This document shows, in pieces, positions 12,916 to 21,421 of a DNA stretch of 64,000 nt. Source of the DNA: Burkholderiales bacterium (GTDB lineage Bacteria > Pseudomonadota > Gammaproteobacteria > Burkholderiales > SG8-41); the NCBI GenBank assembly GCA_036262035.1, contig DATAJS010000028.1, positions 91,149-155,148 on the forward strand. Direction: 5' to 3'. The position numbers were made by a program, and so were the translations under genes. How positions within the stretch are numbered: the stretch's first letter is position 1; each line of letters begins with the position of its first letter. The notes under the pieces were generated by a model. It was not told the origin of the DNA and searched no databases. It saw only the letters and a list, made by a program, of their open reading frames with translations.

Positions 12916-13374
12916 ATGGTCCGCGCCCGCTTAAGCCCCTCCTGCCTGCTCACGGCGACCCTTACCCTCGTCCACTGCGCCGCGGCGGCGACTGTGTTTC
13001 CGCTGGACGTGAGGCCGGAATACCAGGCCACGCTGATCACCCTCGTAATCGCCAGCCTCGGCCACGCGCTTTATCACTACGCATTGCTGCGCTCAAGCCG
13101 ATCGATCATCGAACTGGAGATTCACGACCGCGAGAAGGCGGCGATCAAGACGCAAGGCACCGATTGGCGCGACGCCCGCATCCTCTGCACCTCCTGCGTC
13201 ACGCCGTCGCTGACGGTGTTGAACCTGCGAATCGCACGCAGCCGCTTCGCACGGCACGTGCTGCTCGTGCGCGATAACGTGAATTCGGACGAGTTCAGGA
13301 CGATACGCGTGTTGTTGCGCTGGGCGCGCCCCAGAGGTGAGCCGGGGTCAGACCCCGAAGAAGCCGGGGCCTGA
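12916..13374 (+). CDS. YgfX-like small membrane protein
   Basis: 152 residues from the ATG at 12916 (a GTG at 12901 would add five). Two hydrophobic stretches lie near the N-terminus (PSCLLTATLTLVHCAAAATV and YQATLITLVIASLGHALYHY). A soluble tail follows with SRFARHVLLVRDNVNSDEFR and RVLLRWARP. This layout and the closing Arg/Trp motif match the YgfX/CptA-type family from memory (E. coli YgfX interacts with MreB/FtsZ and SdhE). No clear ribosome site was seen and the usual neighbours are absent, so the call is tentative. Odd: the last 12 or so residues and the stop codon come from an interspersed GGGGTCAGACCCC repeat (13342-13382), so the native C-terminus may have been replaced. Confidence 0.5.
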   Translation: MVRARLSPSCLLTATLTLVHCAAAATVFPLDVRPEYQATLITLVIASLGHALYHYALLRSSRSIIELEIHDREKAAIKTQGTDWRDARILCTSCVTPSLTVLNLRIARSRFARHVLLVRDNVNSDEFRTIRVLLRWARPRGEPGSDPEEAGA

Positions 13375-13382
13375 CCCCGGGC
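13342..13382. repeat. GGGGTCAGACCCC-type inverted repeat (copy A)
   Basis: CCGGGGTCAG ... CTGACCCCGG arms (10 bp, perfect) surround ACCCCGAAGAAGCCGGGGC. Same family as 36066-36102. It lies at the convergent junction of the YgfX-like gene and the EAL gene and overlaps the former's 3' end. Confidence 0.8.
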
Positions 13383-13392
13383 AGCCCTCGAG

Positions 13393-14697
13393 CTACTTCG
13401 AACCCTTTTGCTGCCCCAGCCGCTCGAGCAGCTCCGCGGCGGTGGTCGGCCTGCCGACGTCCCAGCCCTGGGCTTCGTCGCAGCCGAGCGAGGTCAGCTC
13501 GCCGAGGATGGCGCCGGTCTCCACCCCTTCCGCGACCACCTTGAGCTCGAGGTTGTGCGCGAGGTCGATGAGCGAGCGCACGATCTTGTGGTTCTGCGGC
13601 GCTTCGAGCATGCCCTTGACGAACGAGAGGTCGATCTTCAACTCGTCGAGCGGAAGCTGCGCGAGGTACTGCATCGAGGAATAACCCGTCCCGAAGTCGT
13701 CGACGGACAGGCGCACGCCCAGGGACTTGAGCGCCCGCAATGCCTCGTGCGCCGTCTCCTGCTCGACCATCATCGCGGTCTCGGTGATCTCGATGATGAT
13801 GCTGCTGCCCTTGACGTTCCACGTGCGCAACGCGCGATCGACGTAATACGGCAGGTCGACCTCGCGCAGGTTGGACGGCGAGATGTTGATGCTGACGGTG
13901 AAATCGGGATCGATGTTCTGGAACTCGCGGCACGCCTGGATCGCGCTGGTAATCACCCACATGGTGAGCTGGTCGATGAGCCCTGCCGCCTCGGCGGCGC
14001 GTACCGCGACGCTGGGCGGCACGAAGCCGAGCACTTCGTCGTGCCAGCGCAGTAGCGCCTCGGCGCCCTGCACGCGGCCGGTGCGGATGTCGAGCTGCGG
14101 CTGGAAATGCAGAGACAGCGTGTTCTGCTCGATCGCGGTGCGCAGCCGGTTCTCGTATTCGAGCTGGTCGATGGTGGAGCTGTCACCGGCCGGCGGCGTG
14201 TACACCCAGATCCGCTCGCGCTGGCCGCGAGCGGTGTGCAGCGCGTGCTTCGCGCGCTGCAGGAGCTCGCTCGCATTGGCCGCCTGCTGCGGGTACATGG
14301 CGATGCCTACCGCCGCGTCGGGCGTCACCGATTTGCCGCCGAACTCCATGGGCGGCGAGAGCAGGCTCATGACGCGGTTGGCGGCGAGCATCGCGATGCC
14401 TTCGGACGGCGCCGGGCGCAGCACGCACGCGAACTCGTCCCGCGAGAGCGGCTCGACCAGGTCCCGCTTGCGCAAAGCCTTCTGGCGCAGGAGCTCTCCG
14501 ACCGCGTTCGACATGCGGTCGCCGGCGTGGAAACCGTGCAGCGCATCGAGCCTGTCGACGGCGCCGGCGTGCACCAACAGCAGACCGATGGAGTCGCCGC
14601 TGCGCGCGGCCTGCGTGACGCATGCGTTCAACCGTTCGACCACCGGATTGGGCTGGTCGGTCGCGCGGCGCATGGGCTGCTCGGTATCGTTCACCAC
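13393..14697 (-). CDS. EAL-domain c-di-GMP phosphodiesterase with degenerate GGDEF domain
   Basis: 434-residue cytoplasmic signalling protein starting with GTG. Residues about 20-170 form a GGDEF-like domain in which the active-site signature is LSRDEF, so cyclase activity is unlikely. Residues about 180-430 form an EAL domain with catalytic pieces in place: EALLRW, NISPSNL, EITE, DDFGTGYSS, KIDLSFV and EGVET. It should hydrolyse c-di-GMP to pGpG, with the N-terminal domain perhaps acting as a GTP or dimerisation sensor. No membrane segment. The start is 12 nt downstream of the HD-GYP-like gene on the same strand, so the two probably form an operon. Confidence 0.9.
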   Translation of the reverse strand: MVNDTEQPMRRATDQPNPVVERLNACVTQAARSGDSIGLLLVHAGAVDRLDALHGFHAGDRMSNAVGELLRQKALRKRDLVEPLSRDEFACVLRPAPSEGIAMLAANRVMSLLSPPMEFGGKSVTPDAAVGIAMYPQQAANASELLQRAKHALHTARGQRERIWVYTPPAGDSSTIDQLEYENRLRTAIEQNTLSLHFQPQLDIRTGRVQGAEALLRWHDEVLGFVPPSVAVRAAEAAGLIDQLTMWVITSAIQACREFQNIDPDFTVSINISPSNLREVDLPYYVDRALRTWNVKGSSIIIEITETAMMVEQETAHEALRALKSLGVRLSVDDFGTGYSSMQYLAQLPLDELKIDLSFVKGMLEAPQNHKIVRSLIDLAHNLELKVVAEGVETGAILGELTSLGCDEAQGWDVGRPTTAAELLERLGQQKGSK

Positions 14698-14709
14698 GAG
14701 GGCACCCGC

Positions 14710-15900
14710 TCAGAGGAAGAATTCGCTCGGATCGATCGGCAGCTTGTCCTTGGGCAGCGTGCGGCGGATGCGATACGGCTCGTCGGCGCTCGCCTTCGGC
14801 TCTTTCACCAGGTCCAGGATGAGCTGCGGGTGTATCGTTTTCCAGTTGCGGTCCAGGATCACCATGACGCGCGGCTGCAGCCGGCGCACGAGGTTCTGCG
14901 CGATGACGATCGCGACCTCGCCGGTGTTGAGCTCGACGGCGCTGCCGACCGGGTAGATGCCGATGCACTGGATGAACTGCTCGACCAGCGCCTCGTGGAA
15001 GAGCTTGCCGCGCAGCTTGTGCATGAGCGACAGCGCGTTTGACGGCGACGCCTGCTCGGCATATGCGCGCGCCGAGGTGAGCGCGGAGAAGCTGTCGACG
15101 AGTCCGGCGATGGCGCCGTCGATGGTGATTTCCCTGCCCTTGAGCCCCTTCGGATAGCCCGAGCCGTCCTGCCGCTCGTGGTGCAGCGCTATGATCTCCG
15201 CGACGCCGGGCGGCAGCGCGTGCGAGGTCGCAACGAGATCGACCGAATGGTCGACGTGCGACTTGACGAGCTCGTACTCCTCGGGGCTCAGCATGTCCTT
15301 CTTCTGCAGCACGCCGTCCGGCAGCTTGGTCTTGCCGACGTCGAGCAGCATGCCCGCGAGGCCGAGCACCTCCAGCCTGTCCTTCGGGAACTGCAGGAAC
15401 CGTCCGAAGGTGACCATCAGGATCGACGTGTCCATCGCGCGGCCGAGCTCGTAGCTGCCTTTCTGCCGCAGCGTGTTGAGCAGCATCATGGCGTCGGGAT
15501 TGCGCAGGATGCTCTCGGTCATGCTGCTCACCGCGGAGGTGAGCTTCTGGGAATCGATCTCGCCGTGGCTGCGCAGGCCTTCGAGCGCCTGCTGCATCGC
15601 CGTCTCGCACGTGAAATAGATGTCGCGCGCGGCGATGACTTCCTTCTCGACCGGCGTCACCTCGCTGTAGACGGCGGCGCCGCGCAGGCCGAGCCCGGCT
15701 TTGCGTCGCTCGGGCGTCCACGGCTCGCGCTCGGGATCGATGTAGACGATCTCGCAGTACTGCCGAATCTGGTCGATCTGCTCCTGCGTGGTGAGGGGGA
15801 AGCCCTGGAAGTCGAAGGGCGTGCCGAGCCACGGCCTGTCGAGCTCGATCACGTACATGCCGAGCTGCAGATCCGATACGGGCACCGCCTTCTTAAACAT
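14710..15900 (-). CDS. HD-GYP-like protein with DUF3391-type N-terminus, metal ligands missing
   Basis: 396 residues. The N-terminal about 120 residues (start MFKKAVPVSDLQLGMYV) match the DUF3391 module that precedes many HD-GYP domains. Residues about 160-330 are HD-GYP: HHERQDGSGYPKGLKG is intact, but the HD dyad reads LLLDVGK (His replaced by Leu) and the preceding helix that normally contributes a His reads GRAMDTSI. Two metal ligands are therefore absent, and phosphodiesterase activity is doubtful; a binding or scaffold role is possible. It is the first gene of a pair with the EAL protein. The start is followed by a typical 'VPVSDLQLGMYV' entry, which supports ATG at 15900. Confidence 0.88.
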   Translation of the reverse strand: MFKKAVPVSDLQLGMYVIELDRPWLGTPFDFQGFPLTTQEQIDQIRQYCEIVYIDPEREPWTPERRKAGLGLRGAAVYSEVTPVEKEVIAARDIYFTCETAMQQALEGLRSHGEIDSQKLTSAVSSMTESILRNPDAMMLLNTLRQKGSYELGRAMDTSILMVTFGRFLQFPKDRLEVLGLAGMLLDVGKTKLPDGVLQKKDMLSPEEYELVKSHVDHSVDLVATSHALPPGVAEIIALHHERQDGSGYPKGLKGREITIDGAIAGLVDSFSALTSARAYAEQASPSNALSLMHKLRGKLFHEALVEQFIQCIGIYPVGSAVELNTGEVAIVIAQNLVRRLQPRVMVILDRNWKTIHPQLILDLVKEPKASADEPYRIRRTLPKDKLPIDPSEFFL

Positions 15901-15972
15901 GCACGACCTCGCCCCCCGATTATAGGTACAGGCCGTGTCGCGGCGACGCGCCGGCGTGAAGCGGCGGGGCGT

Positions 15973-16965
15973 CTACCCGTCGATCTTGATGCGTGCCGAC
16001 TTGATGACCTGCTTCCATCGCTCGTATTCCATGCGCATGAACTTCCCGAGCTCGGCCGGGCTCGTGCTCGCCGGCTCCGCGCCCTGGCTCGCGAATCGCT
16101 GCGCGAGCTCGCGATCCGCGAGCATGCGGACCATCTCGGCGTTGAGCTTGGCCACGATGTCCTTCGGCGTCGCTGCAGGAGCGAACAGCCCGTACCACGT
16201 CACGTATTCGAATCCCGGAAGGCCGGCTTCCGCAACCGTGGGGATCTCCGGAGCCGCCTGTGAGCGTCGGGCGCTGCCGACTGCGATGCCCTTCAGCTTG
16301 CCAGCCCGCACCTGGGGCAGTACAGACGGCATGCTGTTGAACATCAAGGAAACCTGACCGGTAAGAAGATCCGTAACCGCGGGTGACGTTCCCTTGTACG
16401 GAATATGGACCATGTCGATGCCGGCCATCGATTTGAGCAGCTCCATGCCCAGATGGTTCGGGCTGCCCGGCCCCACCGACGCGTAATTGATCTGTCCGGG
16501 ACGCGTCTTGGCGAGCTGTATCAGCTCCTTGACCGAGTTGGGCGCGAACGAAGCGCTGAAGACGAGGATCTGCGGATTGATGACGATGCGGCTGATCGGC
16601 GCAAAGTCGTTGAACGCGTTATACGGCAGCTTCGAATTGAGCGCGGGGTTGATCGAGAGTCCGGCGGACGTTCCGAGCAGCAGCGTGTACCCGTCCGGCG
16701 CCGCGCGTGCGACGACTTCGGTGCCGACGATGCCGCCCGCGCCGGCGCGGTTGTCGACGATGACCGGCTGCGACCACGCCTCTGTAAGCTTTTGCCCGAC
16801 AGCGCGGGCGACGATATCCGTGGGGCCGCCCGGCGGATAGGTGACGACGATGCGGATCGGCTTGGTCGGGTAGGTGGATCCGCCCTTGGCGGGCGTTTGG
16901 GCTGCCTGGACGGCGGGGACTGTCAGCAGTGCGCTGCAGATACAGATACGCAGCGTACGCTGCAT
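15973..16965 (-). CDS. Bug/TctC-family tricarboxylate transporter solute-binding protein
   Basis: 330-residue periplasmic binding protein. The start at 16965 is chosen because a GGAG ribosome site precedes it and it gives a signal peptide (LRICICSALLTVPAVQA). Family marks: YPTKPIRIVVTYPPGGPTDIVAR, VIVDNRAGAGGIVGTEVVA, DGYTLLLGT, INYASVGPGSPNHLGMELL and HIPYKGTSPAVTDLLTGQV. Bug proteins usually bind carboxylates. No TctA/TctB lies next to it; the pair at 45.8-47.8 kb is 29 kb away, so it may be an orphan receptor sharing a distant membrane component. Confidence 0.92.
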   Translation of the reverse strand: MQRTLRICICSALLTVPAVQAAQTPAKGGSTYPTKPIRIVVTYPPGGPTDIVARAVGQKLTEAWSQPVIVDNRAGAGGIVGTEVVARAAPDGYTLLLGTSAGLSINPALNSKLPYNAFNDFAPISRIVINPQILVFSASFAPNSVKELIQLAKTRPGQINYASVGPGSPNHLGMELLKSMAGIDMVHIPYKGTSPAVTDLLTGQVSLMFNSMPSVLPQVRAGKLKGIAVGSARRSQAAPEIPTVAEAGLPGFEYVTWYGLFAPAATPKDIVAKLNAEMVRMLADRELAQRFASQGAEPASTSPAELGKFMRMEYERWKQVIKSARIKIDG

Positions 16966-17099
16966 GGTTGCTCCTCGTGCGGGATGATTATTCGAACGCG
17001 GGCTACTGTAGCACACAGGGATCGCGTTCCCGTCCGCGTTGACCCTCGATAAACCTTCCGCTATCGTCCGGCGCTTCATCTGAACGAGCCTTTCCCGCG

Positions 17100-18317
17100 G
17101 TGAACGTCACGCTACAGGACGTACAGTCCGCCGCCGAGCTCTTGCGCGGGCACGTCGTCGATACGCCGTGCCTGCGCTCACGGACGCTGTCCGAGCTCAC
17201 CGGTGCGCAGGTCTGGATAAAGTTCGAGAACCTCCAGTTCACCGCATCGTTCAAGGAGCGCGGCGCGCTCGCGAAGCTCGCGACGCTCTCCGAAGATCAG
17301 GGAAGACGCGGCGTCATCGCCGCATCGGCGGGCAATCACGCGCAGGGCGTCGCCTATCACGCGAAGCGCCTGGGCATCCCGGCAGTCATCGTGATGCCGC
17401 GTTACACGCCTTCGGTGAAAGTCGAGCGCACGCGCGCTTTCGGCGCCGAAGTGCTGCTCGCGGGAGACGGCTTCGACGACGCGAGGCTGCACGCGCTCGA
17501 GCTCGCGCCCAGCCTCGGTCTCGAGTTCGTGCATCCGTACGACGACCCGCACGTCATCGCGGGCCAGGGAACGGTCGCGCTCGAAATGCTCGCGTGCGAG
17601 GCTTCGCTCGACATTCTCGTCGTGCCGGTGGGGGGCGGCGGGCTCATCTCCGGCGTCGCGACCGCGGCGAAAGGCCTGAAACCTTCGATCGAGGTGATCG
17701 GGGTTCAGTCGTCGCGCTTTCCGGGCGCGTATGCGGCCTTCAAAGGCCACGTGCCGCAATTCGGCACGAGCTCCATCGCCGACGGCATCGCAGTGCGCGA
17801 GCCCGGCGCGTTCATCCGCCGCTGCGGGCCCACGCTCGTGAACGACATGCTCCTCGTCGAGGAAGGCGACATCGAGCAGGCGATCGTGATGCTGCTCGAA
17901 GTGGAGAAGACCGTCGCGGAAGGCGCGGCCGCGGTCACGCTGGCGGCGCTGCTCACGCATCGCGAGCGCTTCGCCGGCAAACGCGTGGGGCTCGTCCTGT
18001 CGGGCGGCAACATCGATCCGCTCACGCTGGCGTTCATCATGGAGCGCGGGCTCGCGCGCTCGGGACGGCTGGCCCGCATCACGGTCGAGCTGCGGGACCT
18101 GCCGGGCGCGCTCGCGCAGGTCACATCCAGGCTCGCCGGGCTCGGCGCGAACATCGAGGAAGTGCATCACCAGCGCACGTTCACGCACCTGCCGTTGCAG
18201 AGCGCAGAAGTCGAGTTCGTGGTGCAGACGCGCAACCACGAGCACGTGCAGGAGGTGCTGGCGGAGCTCGAAAGGGCCGGCTTCCGACCACGCCTGCATG
18301 CCGCCGGAGGCGCTTAG
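17100..18317 (+). CDS. Threonine dehydratase (threonine ammonia-lyase) with C-terminal ACT domain
   Basis: PLP-dependent enzyme converting threonine (or serine) to 2-oxobutyrate (or pyruvate) and ammonia. 405 residues starting at GTG. PLP lysine is K52 in TASFKERGA. Substrate loop SAGNHAQGVAYHA and phosphate loop GGGGLISG are intact. An ACT-like domain occupies about residues 325-400 (ITVELRDLPGALAQVTSRL). Length and single ACT domain match the catabolic-like TdcB/IlvA2 class rather than the approximately 515-residue biosynthetic IlvA with two ACT repeats. It diverges from the Bug gene, and its 3' end overlaps the opposite gene by 4 nt. Confidence 0.93.
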   Translation: MNVTLQDVQSAAELLRGHVVDTPCLRSRTLSELTGAQVWIKFENLQFTASFKERGALAKLATLSEDQGRRGVIAASAGNHAQGVAYHAKRLGIPAVIVMPRYTPSVKVERTRAFGAEVLLAGDGFDDARLHALELAPSLGLEFVHPYDDPHVIAGQGTVALEMLACEASLDILVVPVGGGGLISGVATAAKGLKPSIEVIGVQSSRFPGAYAAFKGHVPQFGTSSIADGIAVREPGAFIRRCGPTLVNDMLLVEEGDIEQAIVMLLEVEKTVAEGAAAVTLAALLTHRERFAGKRVGLVLSGGNIDPLTLAFIMERGLARSGRLARITVELRDLPGALAQVTSRLAGLGANIEEVHHQRTFTHLPLQSAEVEFVVQTRNHEHVQEVLAELERAGFRPRLHAAGGA

Positions 18318-18895
18318 CGTCCCGATACCCCGGCGCCTCCGCCGCCCGTCGAGCCGGACGCAGCGCCGGTGCCGGATGCGCTTCCGCTCGCGGTCGAGCC
18401 CGCCGTCGTTCCGGTCCCGCCGTTCGTCAGCGACGGCACGTTACCCGTGAAGGTCGGCACGTTGCCCGTCAGCGAAGGCACCGATCCCGACGACAGCGTC
18501 GGCACGTTGCTGCCGAACGTCGGCACCGCCGGCACGGTCGGTCCGATCGAGCCCGCGGTGCCCGCGGTGTTCGTCGCAGGCGGCGTGACGACGGTGGTCG
18601 CGCCCGTGGTGCTGGTCGGAGGCAGTACGACGGCGCCGGTGCGTCCGGACACACCCGCACCGCTGGTCGTGGGGGGCGTGGTCGTGCCGGTCGTCGGGGG
18701 GGAGGAAGGCGTCGTGCTTCCGCTCACCACGCGCGGCACGGTGCCGCCGTCCGGCAGCAGGCAGACCACGTCGCGGTTGGCGCAGTAATCGGGCATCGAG
18801 GTGCGCTCGGTGGAATCCGCGGCGAAAGCGGGCGTGCCCGACAGCGTCCCGAGGACGCCCGCGAGAATCAGCTTCCGAGTGACAGTCATGGCCAT
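18314..18895 (-). CDS. Secreted low-complexity Thr/Gly/Pro/Ser-rich protein
   Basis: 193 residues with a clear signal peptide (RKLILAGVLGTLSGTPAFAA). The mature N-terminus carries one cysteine pair (DYCANRDVVCLLPDGG). The remaining about 140 residues are almost only T, G, P, S, V and A, including repeated GNVPTFTGNVPSLT-type units. No enzyme domain is recognisable. The cysteine-pair block resembles that of the small secreted protein at 39736. The start could be ATG 18895 or the next in-frame ATG two codons on. It may be a cell-surface or periplasmic linker-type protein; function unknown. Confidence 0.65.
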   Translation of the reverse strand: MAMTVTRKLILAGVLGTLSGTPAFAADSTERTSMPDYCANRDVVCLLPDGGTVPRVVSGSTTPSSPPTTGTTTPPTTSGAGVSGRTGAVVLPPTSTTGATTVVTPPATNTAGTAGSIGPTVPAVPTFGSNVPTLSSGSVPSLTGNVPTFTGNVPSLTNGGTGTTAGSTASGSASGTGAASGSTGGGGAGVSGR

Positions 18896-18971
18896 GGCCT
18901 CGAAGTTGGGTCATGGTCACACTGCAAACCCCGGGCCGGGGCGCGACACTAATTCAGGCGGGCGGGAGCCG

Positions 18972-20240
18972 CTACACGACGCCTTCCATGACCTGCACTT
19001 CGACGATGGTGCCGGGCGTGACGTTGCCCTGATCGGTCGGCAGGATGATGAAGCAGTTCGCTTCCGACATCGACCGCAATATGCCCGAGCCCTGCTCGCC
19101 GGTGACGCGCACGCTCCATTGGCCGTCGGCGCCACGCGACAGGATGCCGCGCTGGAACTCGGTGCGGCCGGGCGCTTTCTTGAGGCTGGACGTACAAGGC
19201 ACCTTGAAGGTCGGCGACGGTTCGACCGGGTCTCTGCCCGACAGCTTGAGCAGCGCGTCGCGCACGAACTGATAGAACGTCACCATCACCGACACCGGGT
19301 TTCCCGGCAGTCCGAAGAAGTGCGCGCCGCCGACGCGCCCATAGGCGAGCGGCCGGCCGGGCTTCATCGCGATCTTCCAGAAGACCACTTCGCCGAGCTT
19401 GTTCAGCAGGTCCTTCACGAAATCGGCTTCGCCGACCGACACGCCCCCGCTCGTGATCACGACGTCGGCCGCGCCCGCGGCACGGTTGAACGCCTGCTCG
19501 AGCAGCGCCGGATCGTCGCGCACCACGCCCATGTCGAGCACCTCGCAGCCCAGGCGCTCGAGCATGCCGTGGATCGTGTAGCGGTTGCTGTCGTAGATCT
19601 GGCCTTCCTTCGGCACCGTGCCGATCGACACGAGCTCGTCGCCGGTGGAGAAGAACGCGACGCGCAGCTTGCGATACACCTCCAGCTCGGGGATGCCGAG
19701 CGAGGCGATGAGCCCGATCTCCGCCGGGCGCAGCGCCCGGCCGCGCTTGAGCGCCGGCGCGCCGGCCTGCAGGTCTTCGCCCGCGCGCCGCAGGTTCTGT
19801 CCCTTGCGGTGGCCGCCGCCGATGGTGACGCGGCCGTCGGCCGCTTTCACGTGCTCCTGCATGACGATGGTGTCGGCGCCGGTCGGCACGACACCGCCCG
19901 TCATGATGCGCACCGCGTCCCCCGCACCGACGTGGCCGCCGAACGGCGCGCCGGCGAACGAGCTGCCGGAGACGCGCAGCGTCACTTCGCCGTCGCTCTT
20001 CAGGTCCTCGAAGCGCACGGCATAGCCGTCCATCGCGGAGTTGTCGTGCGCGGGCACGTCGAGCGGCGAAATCACGTCGGCGGCGAGCACGCGGCCCAGG
20101 GCTGCGCGCACGTGCACGCGCTCGGTGGCGGTGACCGGCGCGAGAAAGCGCGCGATGACCTCTCGCGCCTTGTCGACGGGCATCGAATTCGGATCGTAGT
20201 CGTCCGCGCAGGAAAGCGCGGCGAGGGTGGGCTCGTTCAT
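18972..20240 (-). CDS. moeA: Molybdopterin molybdotransferase MoeA
   Basis: 422-residue enzyme that inserts molybdate into adenylated molybdopterin, completing Moco. Seen: N-terminal MoeA start (PVDKAREVIARFLAPV), the DNSAMDGYAVR motif, GAGDAVRIMTGGVVPTGAD, the MoCF_biosynth domain (VAFFSTGDELVSIG, ITSGGVSVGEADFV), and the C-terminal subdomain with GLPGNPVSVMVTF. Its own promoter region faces the tup regulator; the two genes diverge across about 150 nt. It starts the 19-30 kb Mo/W region. Confidence 0.96.
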   Translation of the reverse strand: MNEPTLAALSCADDYDPNSMPVDKAREVIARFLAPVTATERVHVRAALGRVLAADVISPLDVPAHDNSAMDGYAVRFEDLKSDGEVTLRVSGSSFAGAPFGGHVGAGDAVRIMTGGVVPTGADTIVMQEHVKAADGRVTIGGGHRKGQNLRRAGEDLQAGAPALKRGRALRPAEIGLIASLGIPELEVYRKLRVAFFSTGDELVSIGTVPKEGQIYDSNRYTIHGMLERLGCEVLDMGVVRDDPALLEQAFNRAAGAADVVITSGGVSVGEADFVKDLLNKLGEVVFWKIAMKPGRPLAYGRVGGAHFFGLPGNPVSVMVTFYQFVRDALLKLSGRDPVEPSPTFKVPCTSSLKKAPGRTEFQRGILSRGADGQWSVRVTGEQGSGILRSMSEANCFIILPTDQGNVTPGTIVEVQVMEGVV

Positions 20241-20324
20241 AACGCGACTCGTCTGTAGCTCGGGAATGACTCGATTCTAACCGCAGCGCCCATGGGACGC
20301 CGCGCCGCAAGGCGCGACGCCATA

Positions 20325-20341
20325 TATGCAACCCCGTGCAC
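20325..20341. promoter_or_regulatory. Weak third copy of the tup/mod dyad
   Basis: TATGCAACCCCGTGCAC has the ATGC-N8-GCA spacing of the two stronger sites at 20392 and 26713, but the right half ends in C instead of TG. It lies between moeA and the tup regulator. Confidence 0.35.
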
Positions 20342-20363
20342 AGGTTTGCTGCCACGGTTCGCC

Positions 20364-20392
20364 TTGGGCATACTTGGCTCGACCGATCAAAT
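20364..20392 (+). promoter_or_regulatory. Candidate promoter of the tup regulator operon
   Basis: -35 TTGGGC (20364-20369), 17-bp spacer, -10 TCAAAT (20387-20392). A start near 20399 would fall inside the dyad at 20392-20409, the place expected for a repressor operator, and would leave a very short leader before ATG 20411. Confidence 0.4.
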
Positions 20393-20409
20393 ATGCACGA
20401 TCTTGCATG
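20392..20409. promoter_or_regulatory. Putative operator dyad (tup copy)
   Basis: TATGCACGATCTTGCATG contains ATGCA-N6-TGCAT. It is identical at 15 of 18 bases to the site upstream of modB (26713-26730). It overlaps the inferred transcription start of the regulator-tupBCA operon. The shared sequence and placement suggest a common Mo/W-responsive regulator. Confidence 0.5.
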
Positions 20410-20410
20410 T

Positions 20411-21421
20411 ATGGGCATTCCTGTCGATTTTTCGGTGTCCTGGCTGAGCTCGGAACGTCTCGCCCCGGAGCGCGCTGAAACGCTGTTGCGGCTCGTCGCA
20501 GCCGTCGGACGCACCGGCTCACTGGCGCAGGCGGTGCGCGATCTGGGGGTTTCATACCGCCATGCGTGGGGGCTGCTGGGCGAAGGCGAAGCGGCTCTCG
20601 GCGCCCCGCTCGTGGTGCTGCAGCGCGGCCGCGGCGCGCGTCCCACGGCGTTGGGCGAGAAGCTCCTGTGGGCCGACGGCGTGGTGCGCAGCGCGCTCGA
20701 GCCGCACTTCGCGCAGTTGCGCCACGAGGTCGAAGCAGGCCTCGCCAAGGTGCTGCCGCAGCGCGCGCGCCGCCTGTCGATCTGCGCGAGCCACGATCTC
20801 GCGCTCTCCGAGCTTCCGCAGCTCTGCGCGGGGCGCGTCCAGCTCGACGTCGACTTTCGCGGCTCCGACGAATGCCTCGCCGCGCTGGCCAACGGCAAAT
20901 GCGATATCGCGGGCTTCCACGTGGCGGACGCGCTGCCGCGTGCGGCCGCCGCCGCCGCCGCGCTCGGCCGCTGGCTGGATCCGAAAAAGCACGCGCTCAT
21001 CCACTTCATCACGCGCGAGCAGGGGCTCATCGCCTCGCCCGATACGCATATCCGCGGCGTCAACGACCTCACGCGCGCCGGCGTGCGCTTCATCAATCGT
21101 CACAGCGGCGGTGACGATTCGGTGGCCGCGGCCGTGGCCGAAGGCCGCGCAGACGCGGGTTTCGGCCTGAAAGCCGACGCGAACCGCTACCGCCTCGACT
21201 TCGTCCCGCTCGCGGTCGAGCGCTACTTCCTCGCGTTCGAACGCTCGTCGGCGCGCACGCCCGCTTTCCAGGCGCTGATGGAAGTGCTGTGCGGCCGCGA
21301 ATTCGCGCGGCGGGTCGGGCGGCTTCCCGGCTACGACACCGCGAAAGCCGGCGCGCCGGCCGATCTCGACGCGGCGCTCAACTGGGTGAGCAAGCGCCCC
21401 GCCAGGCGGGCTGCTGCTTGA
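20411..21421 (+). CDS. ModE-type HTH fused to a PBP-like ligand-binding domain; likely tungstate/molybdate regulator
   Basis: One-component regulator leading straight into the tungstate transporter genes. Residues about 20-100 form a ModE/LysR-type winged HTH (AAVGRTGSLAQAVRDLGVSY, RHAWGLLGEGEAALGAPLV). Residues about 115-320 resemble the PBP-like domain found in oxyanion-linked proteins (LSICASHDLALSELP, GGDDSVAAAVAEGRADAGFG). This fold would sense the ligand in the cytoplasm. Possible starts are GTG 20336, ATG 20393 and ATG 20411; 20411 is preferred because the two upstream ones lie in or before the promoter/operator. None has a clear ribosome site, so a near-leaderless start is possible. 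Its stop overlaps the TTG start of tupB, indicating co-transcription. Confidence 0.75.
   Translation: MGIPVDFSVSWLSSERLAPERAETLLRLVAAVGRTGSLAQAVRDLGVSYRHAWGLLGEGEAALGAPLVVLQRGRGARPTALGEKLLWADGVVRSALEPHFAQLRHEVEAGLAKVLPQRARRLSICASHDLALSELPQLCAGRVQLDVDFRGSDECLAALANGKCDIAGFHVADALPRAAAAAAALGRWLDPKKHALIHFITREQGLIASPDTHIRGVNDLTRAGVRFINRHSGGDDSVAAAVAEGRADAGFGLKADANRYRLDFVPLAVERYFLAFERSSARTPAFQALMEVLCGREFARRVGRLPGYDTAKAGAPADLDAALNWVSKRPARRAAA

Noticed and set aside
13393..14697. Active diguanylate cyclase
   Set aside because: The GGDEF signature is replaced by LSRDEF; only the EAL half keeps catalytic residues.
18369..18788. Plus-strand Val/Pro-rich frame over the low-complexity secreted gene
   Set aside because: The minus-strand frame has a signal peptide and stop/start fit; the plus frame is its complement with no start signals.
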